The translations under genes and the position numbers were made by a program. From Methylobacterium sp. J-076 (GTDB lineage: Bacteria > Pseudomonadota > Alphaproteobacteria > Rhizobiales > Beijerinckiaceae): a stretch of DNA of 64,000 nucleotides. Shown here piece after piece: positions 1-8,670 of the stretch. Positions within the stretch are counted from its first letter, which is position 1. Every line of letters begins with the position of its first letter. The notes under the pieces are model-generated. The model was not told the origin of the DNA. It did not search any database and saw only the letters and a program-made list of their open reading frames with translations. The stretch is from assembly GCF_022829405.1 (NCBI RefSeq), contig NZ_JAKSXW010000133.1:248001-312000 (forward strand), in the 5' to 3' direction.

Positions 1-6
1 CGGAAT

Positions 7-2958
7 TCAGTGTCGAGGCACCAGGGCCTCGTCCAGCACACGGATCACATGCACGGCGTCGCGGCCGAGCCCGTCATGGATCTGGTGGCGGCAGCTGGTG
101 CCGTCGGCGACGACGAGGTCGTCCGGCCCCGCCCCGCGCAGGGCCGGGAACAGGGACAGCTCCGCCATGGCGAGGGACACGTCCACCGTCTCCTTGCCGT
201 AGCCGAACGCCCCGGCCATGCCGCAGCAGCTCGACTCGATCGGCCGGACGTCGAGCCCCGGCACGGCGCGCAGCATCGCCTCCACCGTGCCCATCATTCC
301 GAAGGACTTCTGGTGGCAATGGCCATGCAGGTGCGCCAATCGGCCGCCCTGGTGGACGAAGGGCAGGCTGATGCGCCCCGCCGAGAGGTCGCGCATCAGC
401 AGCTCCTCGATCAGCAGCGACCGCTCGGCCAGCACCGCCGCCTCCTCCCCCGGCAGCAGGGCCAGGAACTCGTCGCGGAAGGTGAGCAGGCAGGACGGCT
501 CCAGCCCCACCACCCGCGCGCCGGCCCGGACATAGGGCAACAGCGCGTCGAGGGTGCGCTTCGCCTCCGCCCGCGCCCGGTCGGTCTGGCCCGAGGCGAG
601 CCACGTCCGCCCGCAGCAGAGGGGCCGGCGGCCCTTGGCGGGGAAGACCCGGTGCAGCCGGTAGCCGGCGGCGACGAGCACCCGTTCGGCCGCCTCCAGG
701 TTCTCCCGCTCGAAGGCGCGGTTGAAGGTGTCGCCGAACAGGATGACGTCGCGGAAGTCGCCGGTCACGTCGGAGGGGTGGGCCGGCTCGCCGACCTCCT
801 TCCACGGCCGCCGCCAGACGGGCAGGCTGCGCTTGGCCGAGAGGCCGGCGACCCGCTCGGAGGCCGCCGCCAGGACCGGATACCGGTCCCGCAGGTTGAG
901 GAGCGGGGCCAGCCGGGCGGCGACCCCCGCGTAGTGCGGCATCAGGCCGATCAGCCGGTCCTTCAGGGGCAGGCCGTGGCGGGCGTGGTAGTGGTGCAGG
1001 AACTCGACCTTCATCTTCGCCATGTCGACGCCGGTCGGGCATTCCCGGCGGCACGCCTTGCACGAGACGCAGAGGTCCATCGTCCGCTTCATCGCGGGGC
1101 TGGTGAAGGCATCGGTGCCGAGCTGGCCGGAGATGGCGAGGCGCAGGGAGTTCGCCCGGCCGCGGGTGAGGTGCTGCTCCTCCTTCGTCACCCGGTAGGA
1201 CGGGCACATCGCCCCGCCCGCGAGCTTCCGGCAGGTGCCGTTGTTGTTGCACATCTCCACGGCGCCGCCGAAGCCGCCCCAATCCGACCAGTCGAGGGCG
1301 GTCCTGGCCGGGGCCGTCACGGCGTAGTCCGGCTTGAACCGGAACAGGCTGCGGTCGTCCATCCGCAGGGGGCGGACGATCTTGCCGGGGTTGAGGTGGT
1401 TCTGCGGGTCGAACCCGTCCTTCACCGCCTCGAAGGCGCGGGCCAGGGTCGCCCCGAACAGGGGCTCGACGAATTCCGAGCGGGAGATCCCGTCGCCGTG
1501 CTCGCCGGAATACGAGCCCTTGTAGCGGCGGACCAGCTCCGAGGTCTCCTCGGCGATGGCGCGCATCTTGGCGACGTCGCCCCCGCGCTTCATGTCGAGG
1601 ATCGGGCGGACGTGCAGGCAACCCACCGAGGCGTGGGCGTACCACGTGCCCCGGGTGCCGTGCTTCGTGAACACCTCCGTCACCGCGTCGGTGTAGTCGG
1701 CGAGGTGTTCGAGGGGCACCGCGCAGTCCTCGATGAACGAGACCGGCTTCGCGTCGCCCTTCATCGACATCATGATGTTGAGGCAGGCTTCCCGCACCTC
1801 CCAGACCGGCTTCTGCCGGGCGGGCTCGATCACCTCCACCACGGCGCCGGGGAAGCCGTGGTCGGCCATGCAGGCGTCGAGGCGCCTGAGGTCGCGCTTC
1901 AGGGCGGCGAGGTCGTCGCCCGCGAACTCGGCGAGCAGCAGGCAGTTCGGCTGCCCGCGGGTGATGTCGGCGAGCGTCGTGCGGAACAGGGGGATGTCGG
2001 CCCCGAGCACCAGCACGTTGTGGTCCACCAGCTCCACCGCCACCGGATCGAGGGCGACGATGTGCTGCGTCGTCTCCATCGCCGCGCGGAAGGAGGGGAA
2101 GTGGCACACGCCCATCACCCGGTGGGCCGGCAGGCGGGAGAGCTTCAGCGTCACCGCCGTGGTGGCCGCCAGCGTGCCCTCCGAGCCCACGAGGAGGTGG
2201 GCGAGGTTCGGCCGGTCCGTGACCAGGGCGTCGAGGTTGTAGCCGCCGACCCGGCGCTGCACCTTCGGGTAGCGCGCCTCGATCTCGTCCCGGTGATCCT
2301 GGGCGAGCCGCAGCATCCGCGCCGCGAGGTCCTCCGCCCGCGGCGAGCCGGCGACGCCCGTGGCGTCGTTGCCGGTCAGCGAGAAGGCGAAGGGCTCGCC
2401 GTCGTGCAGCAGGGCGCGCATCGCCAGCACGTTGTCGCGCATCGTGCCGTAGCGGAGCGAGCGGGCGCCGCAGGAATTGTTGCCGGCCATGCCGCCGATG
2501 GTGCAGCGGGTCGCCGTCGAGGGCTCGACGGGGAAGAACCAGCCGTCCGCCTTCACCCGGGCGTTCAGCCGCTCCAGCACCACGCCCGGCTCCACCGTCA
2601 CGATGCCGGCCTCGGCATCGTAGTCGAGCACCCGGTTGAAGTGGCGCGAGCAATCGACCACCAAGCCGGTGCCGATGGGCTGGCCGTTCTGCGAGGTGCC
2701 GCCCCCGCGCAGGATCACCGGCACGCCGTGCTCGGCGGCGACCTTGAGGGTCGCGGCGATGTCGTCGGCGGAGCGCGGCAGGACCACGCCCGCGGGGGTG
2801 ATCTGGTAGATCGAGGCGTCGGTGGCGTAGCGCCCGCGGGTGAACGGATCGAACCACGCCTCTCCCTGCAGCCGCTCCGCGAGCCGGCGCGGAAGGCCCG
2901 CATCGTTTCGCGACGCCGCGCGGGGCGTCTCAGCTCTGTCGGCGGTGCCTGCGGCCAC
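7..2958 (-). CDS. FAD-binding and (Fe-S)-binding oxidoreductase, D-lactate dehydrogenase type (GlcD-GlpC fusion)
   Basis: This 983-residue protein oxidises a 2-hydroxy acid, most likely D-lactate, and passes electrons to the respiratory chain. The N-terminal half is an FAD-binding type 4 domain (GGGTSQNGQP near residues 85-94, GSEGTLAATT further on), followed by the flavin-oxidase C-terminal cap. The second half is an iron-sulfur part with the cysteine cluster CVSCKACRRECP and two CCG-type motifs (RPLCCG, SSCCGMAG) as in GlpC and heterodisulfide reductases. The GTG start at 2958 is chosen because GGGAGG lies about ten bases upstream. The fusion length fits the family. The exact substrate cannot be read from sequence. 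Confidence 0.9.
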   Translation of the reverse strand: MAAGTADRAETPRAASRNDAGLPRRLAERLQGEAWFDPFTRGRYATDASIYQITPAGVVLPRSADDIAATLKVAAEHGVPVILRGGGTSQNGQPIGTGLVVDCSRHFNRVLDYDAEAGIVTVEPGVVLERLNARVKADGWFFPVEPSTATRCTIGGMAGNNSCGARSLRYGTMRDNVLAMRALLHDGEPFAFSLTGNDATGVAGSPRAEDLAARMLRLAQDHRDEIEARYPKVQRRVGGYNLDALVTDRPNLAHLLVGSEGTLAATTAVTLKLSRLPAHRVMGVCHFPSFRAAMETTQHIVALDPVAVELVDHNVLVLGADIPLFRTTLADITRGQPNCLLLAEFAGDDLAALKRDLRRLDACMADHGFPGAVVEVIEPARQKPVWEVREACLNIMMSMKGDAKPVSFIEDCAVPLEHLADYTDAVTEVFTKHGTRGTWYAHASVGCLHVRPILDMKRGGDVAKMRAIAEETSELVRRYKGSYSGEHGDGISRSEFVEPLFGATLARAFEAVKDGFDPQNHLNPGKIVRPLRMDDRSLFRFKPDYAVTAPARTALDWSDWGGFGGAVEMCNNNGTCRKLAGGAMCPSYRVTKEEQHLTRGRANSLRLAISGQLGTDAFTSPAMKRTMDLCVSCKACRRECPTGVDMAKMKVEFLHHYHARHGLPLKDRLIGLMPHYAGVAARLAPLLNLRDRYPVLAAASERVAGLSAKRSLPVWRRPWKEVGEPAHPSDVTGDFRDVILFGDTFNRAFERENLEAAERVLVAAGYRLHRVFPAKGRRPLCCGRTWLASGQTDRARAEAKRTLDALLPYVRAGARVVGLEPSCLLTFRDEFLALLPGEEAAVLAERSLLIEELLMRDLSAGRISLPFVHQGGRLAHLHGHCHQKSFGMMGTVEAMLRAVPGLDVRPIESSCCGMAGAFGYGKETVDVSLAMAELSLFPALRGAGPDDLVVADGTSCRHQIHDGLGRDAVHVIRVLDEALVPRH

Positions 2959-3315
2959 GCTTGTCCTCCCGGTGTTTGCGGGAGTGTATTCAAGATTCAG
3001 TCGTGTGGGGAAAATTCTCGCGCGGCAGGTGGCAGCGGAGGGGGCCGGCGCTCACCCACATCCTGAAGGGCGGGGCGACGCGATGGGGAGATGCGCCGGC
3101 GTCGACAAAGGCCCCGCTGCCCTGGGTCGCTTCGCTGCGCTCGCGATGACGGAACGGGGCACCCGAACCACCCCGTCTGTGCAAGCGGGGCGACGCAATC
3201 CCGGGACGCGCCAGGCCGGGACACGGCCCGCAACGTCCGGTCGCGTCACCGCCCCCGCGACGATGGAGCGGGACACCCGCACCACCACGGTCTTTGCGCA
3301 AGACGCGGGAAAAAG
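2959..3315. repeat. Intergenic stretch with dispersed palindromic repeat
   Basis: No gene is supported here. About 3110-3300 contains a degenerate copy of an intergenic repeat seen again at 6768-6990. Shared pieces are a TGGGTCGCTTCGC-type segment, GCGATGACGGA(A/G)CGGGGCACCCG, and GTCTTTGCG. Its position between genes and the inverted GCGA/TCGC pieces suggest a small palindromic element family spread through the genome. Confidence 0.55.
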
Positions 3316-3647
3316 TGGTGTCCCCGGCAGGGCTCGAACCTGCGACCCCAGGTTTCATCCCACTTCGGCTTTCGCCGCCGCCCGGCCGGAGCCTGAGGCG
3401 TTCGTGGTCTGGACTATCCCTTCACCGTGGGCCGAGGCTCGCGCCCGGCCGTTAGGTGCCGCCCGTCTAGTCTCTACACCTTCCCGCCGGGGCGGGCTTG
3501 GCTCGGGATCGGCAGGGCTCCCGTGTGGTGACACCGGAGCCGGAAGCTTTCCCCGACTTTGAGCGGATCCGCCGCGCGGTTTCCCGGCGCGACGCCCAAT
3601 TTGAACCTCTAGGAAACCTGTGCTCTGTCCAGCTGAGCTACGGAGAC
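3316..3647 (-). tRNA. tRNA-Arg(CCU), interrupted by a group I intron
   Basis: The exons are 3647-3611 (37 nt) and 3355-3316 (40 nt), giving a 77-nt tRNA with encoded CCA. The acceptor stem GTCTCCG pairs with CGGGGAC. The anticodon arm CAGGT-TTCCTAA-ACCTG reads CCU, and the T arm carries GGTTCGAGCC. The interruption lies directly after the anticodon. The 5' exon ends in T and the intron ends in G, as group I splicing requires. Introns in tRNA-Arg(CCU) are known from other alphaproteobacteria such as Agrobacterium. Confidence 0.95.
3356..3610 (-). ncRNA. Group I self-splicing intron (255 nt) in the tRNA-Arg anticodon loop
   Basis: The intron has recognisable core elements on the minus strand: an R-like segment TAGAGACTAGACGGGC (about 3478-3461) and an S-like segment AAGGGATAGTCCAG (about 3422-3409), which form P7 and its flanks in this intron class. 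It has no room for a homing endonuclease. The boundaries follow from rebuilding an intact anticodon arm. Confidence 0.9.
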
Positions 3648-3721
3648 GACCGCGCGTCCTTAGCATCTCCGCAGGGCGCGGCCAACACCGTCGCGGCGCG
3701 GCGCGGGGGGCGGGGTCCGGC

Positions 3722-4543
3722 ATGGGAGGCAGCCTGCGATACGCGCCCTGGCTCCTGCTCGGCCTGGGGCTGCCCGCCTCCGGCGCGCCGGTTCCCCATC
3801 CCGACTGCACCCCCGCCCCGGCCCGCACCGAGACCCTGGACGGGCTCGGGCTCCGGGGCGAGATGCGCTTCGCCTCGGGCGGACGGGCCGTGCTCGATTC
3901 GCTGCGCTGGCCGGAGGACGACGCCCCGGCGCGGGACCGCCTGGCCCGGTGGGCAGGGCAGCGCCTCGTCGTCGTGCCCCTCGGATCGCCCGACCGCTGG
4001 GGCCGGGAGCGCGTCGCCGCCGAGGCCGAGGCCGGCGGCGACTTCGAGGGCGACTTGGCGGGGGACCTCGTGGGCGCCGGCCTCGCCCATGCCGATCCCG
4101 GCGAGGCGGAGGCCCTCTGCCGTCCGGCGCTGCGCCTCGTGGAGGCCATGGCCCGGCGGCGGCGGCTCGGCCTGTGGCGCGACGGCCCGCTCGCGGCGGA
4201 GGACGGGGCGGCCCTGCGCGGGCTCGCGGGCCGCTATGCCGTGGTGAAGGGCGTGGTCCGCCATGTGGGCGAGCGCAGTGCGCGCACCTACCTCGATTTC
4301 GGCCCCCGGGGCGGCGACGGGCTCACCGTCACGGTAACGAAACGCACTTGGCGAACGATGGCCGCCCATGGTTTGACTGCCGACTCGCTGCCCGGTCGGC
4401 GCGTGCGGGTCCGCGGCGTCGTCGAGGTCTGGCGGGGCCCGGTCATCGCGGCGGCGACGGCCGATGCGGTCGAGATGCTGGACGAAGGGGCTCCGGTGGC
4501 GCAGGACGCACGGGGCCAGGACGATTCTGAGGTGCGGCGCTAG
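3722..4543 (+). CDS. Exported thermonuclease-like (SNase/OB-fold) protein
   Basis: The protein has 273 residues. It opens with a short hydrophobic segment typical of export (LRYAPWLLLGLGLPASGAPV). The middle resembles staphylococcal-nuclease-like domains, with LRGEMRFASGGRAVLDSLRW and a long helical stretch. The end, TVTVTKRTWRTMAAHGL, resembles the nuclease-homologue tail of alphaproteobacterial thermonuclease-family proteins. I cannot identify an intact set of catalytic residues, so activity is uncertain. The stop lies four bases before the M48 protease start, so the two are probably cotranscribed. The ATG at 3722 is preferred because it gives a signal segment; an earlier in-frame start would run into the tRNA gene. 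Confidence 0.7.
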   Translation: MGGSLRYAPWLLLGLGLPASGAPVPHPDCTPAPARTETLDGLGLRGEMRFASGGRAVLDSLRWPEDDAPARDRLARWAGQRLVVVPLGSPDRWGRERVAAEAEAGGDFEGDLAGDLVGAGLAHADPGEAEALCRPALRLVEAMARRRRLGLWRDGPLAAEDGAALRGLAGRYAVVKGVVRHVGERSARTYLDFGPRGGDGLTVTVTKRTWRTMAAHGLTADSLPGRRVRVRGVVEVWRGPVIAAATADAVEMLDEGAPVAQDARGQDDSEVRR

Positions 4544-4547
4544 CGCG

Positions 4548-6011
4548 ATGGACGGGATGCGGGGGGGTGTCGGTATCCGGAGGGCGGCCTGTCTCGGCCT
4601 CGCCGCCCTGGTCCTGGGCGCCTGCGTGGCGGACCAGACCGGCTCGGTGGTCGCGCCGGCCGTCGTGCGCGTGCCCGCCGAGGCGCCCCGCGTCACCGGG
4701 CGCGAGCGGGCCTCCGACGCCGACCACGTCAAGCTCGTGGCCTCCTTCGGTGGCGAGGCCAAGGCGCCGGCCGTCACCCGCCTGCTCACCGAGGTGACGG
4801 ACCGCCTCGTGAAGGCCAGCGAGCGGCCGGACCAGAGCTACGCCGTCACGCTGCTCGATTCGCCCGTCGTGAACGCCTTCGCCCTGCCCAGCGGCCGGCT
4901 CTACGTCACCCGCGGCCTCGTGGCCCTGGCCAACGACACCTCCGAGGTGGCGGCGGTGCTGGCCCACGAGATCGCCCACGTCACCCTGAACCACGCCACC
5001 GCCCGCAGCGAGCTGGAGCTGCGCTCCGCCCTCGTCAGCAAGGTGGTGGCGGACGTGCTGAACGACCCGGACACGGGCGCCCAGCTCAAGAGCCAGTCGC
5101 GATTCGCCCTCGCCCGGTTCTCCCGGGAGCAGGAATTGGAGGCCGACGCCGCCGGGGTGAAGACCCTGGCCGGCGCGGGCTACGACCCCTTCGCGGCGGC
5201 GCGATTCCTCACGGCCCTCAACCGCACCGTCCAGCTCAAGCAGGGCGCCGGCACGGCGGGCGAGCCGGACATGCTCGCCACCCATCCCGGCACGAGCGAG
5301 CGCGTGGCCCTGGCCACCCGTGCCGCCCGGCGGATCGGCGCGCCGGGCATCGGCGCCGACGACCGCAGCCGCTTCCTCGCCGCCATCGACGGCCTGCCCT
5401 ACGGCGACAGCCCCCGGGACGGCGTGGTCCGCGGCGGGCGCTTCGTCCATTCCGGCCTCGGCATCGCCTTCGCGGTGCCGGAGGGGTTCAGCCTGGAGAA
5501 CACCCGCTCGGCGGTGCTCGGCACCACGGCGGACGGCAGCCGCCGCCTGCTGTTCGACCAGATCGAGACCAAGGAGGGCCAGGGGCTCGACGCGGTGCTG
5601 AAGGCCACCTGGAACGACAGCCTCGACCCCGCCGGCTCCGAGACCCGGGATGTCAACGGCACCCCGGTGGCCTTCGCCCTGTCCCGGGGGAAGGACTGGA
5701 CGTTCCGCCTCGCCGCGCTTCACCTCGGCGGGGCCACCTACCGGATGATCATGGCGGCCAAGGGCAGCGCCGACCCGGATGCCGCCTTCCGCCGCTGGGT
5801 GGCCAGCCTCGCGGAGGTGCCACCCGACGAGGTGGCGGCCCTGCACCCGACGCGGCTGCAGATCGTGCAGGCCGGGGGCACCACCCCCGAGGAGCTCGCC
5901 CGGCGCATGGTCGTGCCCGACCGCGCCCTCGAGCGGTTCCTCGTTCTCAACGGGCTGGAGCGCGGCGGCGTGCTGGTGCCGGGCCGCAGCTACAAGATCG
6001 TGACGGAATAG
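4548..6011 (+). CDS. M48 family metalloprotease, lipoprotein
   Basis: This 487-residue protein is predicted to be a membrane-anchored zinc protease of the BepA/YfgC type, acting in the periplasm on envelope proteins. The N-terminus has a signal and lipobox (ALVLGAC). The zinc site is HEIAHVTLNHA, with the third ligand in EQELEADAAGVK. The final fifty residues (RLQIVQAGGTTPEELARRM and on) look like a LysM-type module. An alternative ATG lies nine bases downstream. It follows the nuclease-like gene by four bases. Confidence 0.88.
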   Translation: MDGMRGGVGIRRAACLGLAALVLGACVADQTGSVVAPAVVRVPAEAPRVTGRERASDADHVKLVASFGGEAKAPAVTRLLTEVTDRLVKASERPDQSYAVTLLDSPVVNAFALPSGRLYVTRGLVALANDTSEVAAVLAHEIAHVTLNHATARSELELRSALVSKVVADVLNDPDTGAQLKSQSRFALARFSREQELEADAAGVKTLAGAGYDPFAAARFLTALNRTVQLKQGAGTAGEPDMLATHPGTSERVALATRAARRIGAPGIGADDRSRFLAAIDGLPYGDSPRDGVVRGGRFVHSGLGIAFAVPEGFSLENTRSAVLGTTADGSRRLLFDQIETKEGQGLDAVLKATWNDSLDPAGSETRDVNGTPVAFALSRGKDWTFRLAALHLGGATYRMIMAAKGSADPDAAFRRWVASLAEVPPDEVAALHPTRLQIVQAGGTTPEELARRMVVPDRALERFLVLNGLERGGVLVPGRSYKIVTE

Positions 6012-6035
6012 GCGTCATCGACCGGAGACCGTGCC

Positions 6036-6719
6036 GTGATCCGCTTCTACTACAACCTCTCCCCGAACCCGATGAAGGTCGCCCTCTGCCTGGAGGAGCT
6101 GGGCCTTCCCTACGAACCGGTGCCGGTGGACCCCCGCAAGGGCGATCAGTTCGACGCGGCCTATGCGGCCATCAATCCCAACGCCAAGGTGCCGGCGATC
6201 GTGGACGGCGCGGTGACGGTGTTCGATTCGAACGCCATCCTCCTCTACCTCGCCGAGAAGGCGGGCCGCTTCCTGCCGCAGGGCGACGCGGCGCGGGGCG
6301 AGATGCTGTCCTGGCTGATGTTCGTGGCGACGGGGATCGGGCCGTTCTCCGGCCAGTGCGTCCACTTCCGCCACTTCGCCCCGAAGGATGCGGGCGCCTA
6401 CGCCGTGGACCGCTACGTCTACGAGGCGCGCCGCCACTGGGGCGTGCTGGACCGGCACCTGGACGGCCGGGCCTTCGTGCTCGGCGACACGTATGGCATC
6501 GTCGACATGGCGGTGTGGGGCTGGGCCCGGAATGTCCCGTTCGTCCTCGGCGAGGACGCGTTCGGCACCCTGCCGAACGTGAAGCGCCTGCTGGACACGG
6601 TGAACGCCCGACCGGCCGCCCAGCGCGCCGAAGCCTTGAAGGCCCGCCACGCCTTCAAGGCGGACATGGACGACGAGGCGAGGCGGAACATGTTCCGCTT
6701 CCTCACGCCGACGCCCTGA
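6036..6719 (+). CDS. Glutathione S-transferase family protein
   Basis: This is a 227-residue cytosolic protein with an N-terminal thioredoxin-like domain (YYNLSPNPMKVALCLEELGL, then NPNAKVPAIVDG and DSNAILLYLAEK) and an all-helical C-terminal domain. It would conjugate glutathione or act as a peroxidase; the substrate is unknown. It starts with GTG, 24 bases after the M48 gene, so it is probably read from the same transcript. A strong terminator follows. Confidence 0.85.
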   Translation: MIRFYYNLSPNPMKVALCLEELGLPYEPVPVDPRKGDQFDAAYAAINPNAKVPAIVDGAVTVFDSNAILLYLAEKAGRFLPQGDAARGEMLSWLMFVATGIGPFSGQCVHFRHFAPKDAGAYAVDRYVYEARRHWGVLDRHLDGRAFVLGDTYGIVDMAVWGWARNVPFVLGEDAFGTLPNVKRLLDTVNARPAAQRAEALKARHAFKADMDDEARRNMFRFLTPTP

Positions 6720-6749
6720 AGCGCGCTGCTCTTGGGGCGCGCTTTCTTC
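6720..6749 (+). terminator. Rho-independent terminator after the GST gene
   Basis: The stem AGCGCGC/GCGCGCT (6720-6726 with 6737-6743) is followed by TTCTTC. It starts within two bases of the GST stop codon. Confidence 0.7.
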
Positions 6750-6767
6750 GATGACGTCCCGCCCCCC

Positions 6768-6990
6768 CCGGGTCGCCTCGCTGCGCCCGCGATGACGGAG
6801 CGGGACACCCGAACCGCTACCGTCTTTGCGAGCGGAGCGAAGCAATCCAGGGACGCGCTACCTGCGAAAACGTCCCGCCGCCCTGGGTCGCTTCGCCATG
6901 CTCGCGATGACGGAGCGGGGCACCCGAACCGCCATCGTCTTTGCGAGCGGAGCGAAGCAATCCAGGGACGCGCCCCGACACGACCCGCAA
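6768..6990. repeat. Tandem copies of the dispersed intergenic repeat
   Basis: Two consecutive copies are visible. GCGATGACGGAGCGGG(A/G)CACCCGAACCG occurs at about 6791 and 6905, and GTCTTTGCGAGCGGAGCGAAGCAATCCAGGGACGCG occurs at about 6829 and 6935. Related, more degenerate sequence lies at 3110-3300. The inverted TCGCTTCGC/GCGAAGC pieces suggest a transcribed hairpin. Confidence 0.7.
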
Positions 6991-7028
6991 CGCCGAGCCG
7001 CCGCCCATCGTTCGCGATGGAAGCGGGG

Positions 7029-7214
7029 CTACCTGCCCCGGTCCCGCCCCCGCTCCGCCCGAAGCTCGCGTTCGGCAATCAGCCAGAACTCGATCTCCAG
7101 GCCCTCCGGCCGGTGGTTGCGCTCCCACAATTCGTAGGCGCGCTCCCGGATCTGGTCGAAGGTGATCACGTCCCGGTCGCGGGACTCACCGCCTGTGGTC
7201 TGTTCCGACGCCAT
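7029..7214 (-). CDS. DUF2934-type small protein
   Basis: This 61-residue protein contains ITFDQIRERAYELWERNHRPEGLEIEFWLIAE, the pattern of the DUF2934 family common in alphaproteobacteria. No function is known. It is probably soluble. A second small gene lies just upstream on the same strand. Confidence 0.8.
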   Translation of the reverse strand: MASEQTTGGESRDRDVITFDQIRERAYELWERNHRPEGLEIEFWLIAERELRAERGRDRGR

Positions 7215-7260
7215 CGCGACCTACCGGGCCGGGCTCATGCACCGCGCCATCGGCCGCCCC

Positions 7261-7431
7261 TCAGGATCCCGGCCGGTGGAGATAGGCGGTGATGCTGGTC
7301 ACCCGGGTGCCGACCATGCTGACGGCCTTGCGCAGCCGCGCCTCGGTCACCCCGAAATGCTGGGCCCAGACCAGCCGGCTGGTGCGGTCGAAGATGGCGA
7401 TGTGGTTCTTGCCTTCGGTCCCCGTGGACAT
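7261..7431 (-). CDS. DUF3606-like small protein
   Basis: This 56-residue protein begins MSTGTEGKNHIAIFD and contains VWAQHFGVTEARLRKAVSMVG. The pattern (W..hFGVte..L..AV..VG) is that of DUF3606 proteins, short helical proteins of unknown role common in rhizobia and methylobacteria. It lies 46 bases upstream of the DUF2934 gene on the same strand. Confidence 0.65.
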   Translation of the reverse strand: MSTGTEGKNHIAIFDRTSRLVWAQHFGVTEARLRKAVSMVGTRVTSITAYLHRPGS

Positions 7432-7539
7432 GGTCTGCGACCCCGATCAGAAGTGGCGCCCGGCCGTGCCGGGCCCTTCATCACTCAACCGGAGGCCGCA
7501 CATTAGGTTTCACGGCCGCGGACGGAACCGGCGCCCCTG

Positions 7540-7926
7540 TCACCCCCAGCGGAACGGCGGGTCGCGGAACGGCAGGGGGGCGGGCGGAGGGCGCTCCTCG
7601 ACCTCCTCGCAGACGAGGAGCGAGCCCTCGGGGACGGGCGGGGCTTCGACCCCGCGCCACCGGCCGTAGGACCAGGGCCGGTACCACACCGCCCCCTCGG
7701 GCAGCCGGCTGGGCACGAGATCGATGCCGTGGGTGCCGAACGGCCCGCACCGGCAGACCCGGGCGAAGCCCATCCAGCCCCCCGGCCAGACGCCGTAGGT
7801 GGCGACGGCCTGGTCCATGTAGGCGGAGCAGCTCGGCCAGTGCCGGCACTGCCGGCCGACGACGGAGGAGAGGCTGAGCTGGTAGGTGCGGATGGCCAGC
7901 CGCACGGCCCTGCGCGGGATGCTCAC
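7540..7926 (-). CDS. yidD: Membrane protein insertion efficiency factor YidD
   Basis: This 128-residue protein carries the YidD signature: an amphipathic N-terminus (RLAIRTYQLSLSSVVG), then QCRHWPSCSAYMDQAV with conserved cysteines, and GWMGFARVCRCGPFGTHGID. YidD sits at the inner face of the membrane and helps YidC-dependent insertion. It overlaps the upstream NifU-like gene by four bases, so translation is coupled. The proline-rich C-terminal 35 residues are an extension. Confidence 0.9.
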   Translation of the reverse strand: MSIPRRAVRLAIRTYQLSLSSVVGRQCRHWPSCSAYMDQAVATYGVWPGGWMGFARVCRCGPFGTHGIDLVPSRLPEGAVWYRPWSYGRWRGVEAPPVPEGSLLVCEEVEERPPPAPLPFRDPPFRWG

Positions 7927-8369
7927 GCCGCGGCGCGCCGTTTGGCCTCGATCTGATCGAGGGCATCCACCACCGCGTCGAAGGTCAGGAGCGTCGAGGC
8001 GTGGCGCGCCTTGAAGTCCCGCACCGGCTCCAGCACGGCGAAGTCCGCGAAGGGACCGCTTGGGGGCGGCGCGCCCTCCTTGAGCATGGCCCGCATCGCC
8101 CCGCGCAGGGCGCGCAGGGCGTCCGCCGAGGTGCCGACCACGTGCCGGCCCATCAGCGAGGACGAGGCCTGCCCGAGGGCGCAGGCTTTGACATCCTGCG
8201 CGAAATCAGTCACGCGCCCGTCCTCGCCGAGGATCAGGTCCACGGTGACGGTGGAGCCGCACAGGCGGGAATGGGCGGTGGCGCTGGCGTCGGGCGCGGG
8301 GAGACGGCCGAGACGCGGGATGTCGGCCGCGAGTTCGAGGATCCTGCGGTTGTAGATTTCGTCGAGCAT
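7923..8369 (-). CDS. NifU/IscU-like iron-sulfur cluster scaffold protein
   Basis: This 148-residue protein resembles the N-terminal domain of NifU. It starts MLDEIYNRRILELAADI and carries SRLCGSTVTVDL, then DVKACALGQASSSLMG with the second cluster cysteine. The third conserved cysteine region appears to be replaced (LEPVRDFKARHASTLL), as in the divergent scaffold proteins paired with yidD in alphaproteobacteria. It would act in Fe-S assembly or sulfur transfer. The ATG at 8369 matches the family N-terminus. Confidence 0.8.
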   Translation of the reverse strand: MLDEIYNRRILELAADIPRLGRLPAPDASATAHSRLCGSTVTVDLILGEDGRVTDFAQDVKACALGQASSSLMGRHVVGTSADALRALRGAMRAMLKEGAPPPSGPFADFAVLEPVRDFKARHASTLLTFDAVVDALDQIEAKRRAAA

Positions 8370-8670
8370 TAAAGCCTCGGTTGGGCAAGCATAACGGCGG
8401 ATGGGCCGCCTGCGCAGCCGGCGTCGGATTGCGCGTTTGCCCGCGACACACGATATAGGTGTTTCGCCGTCGCTTCGCGAGGAGGCGGCGGATCGACCGA
8501 GGTCGCGCCCAAGGCCGAGGTCGGGCTCCATGGCCCATCGACATCCGGGGCACCGGCCCGCGCACCCGACGCGGGCGCGGGCCCTACACGAGAGCCCGAG
8601 CCTGACCGACATGTATGCCAAGCCCGACAGTACCACCATGAAGACCCGTGTGGCGCGGGCCGGAGATGCC

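Noticed and set aside
10..3066. Very long open frame on the plus strand opposite the FAD/Fe-S oxidoreductase
   Set aside because: Its translation is Arg/His/Ala/Gly-rich with no domain and is the antisense shadow of a GC-rich gene.
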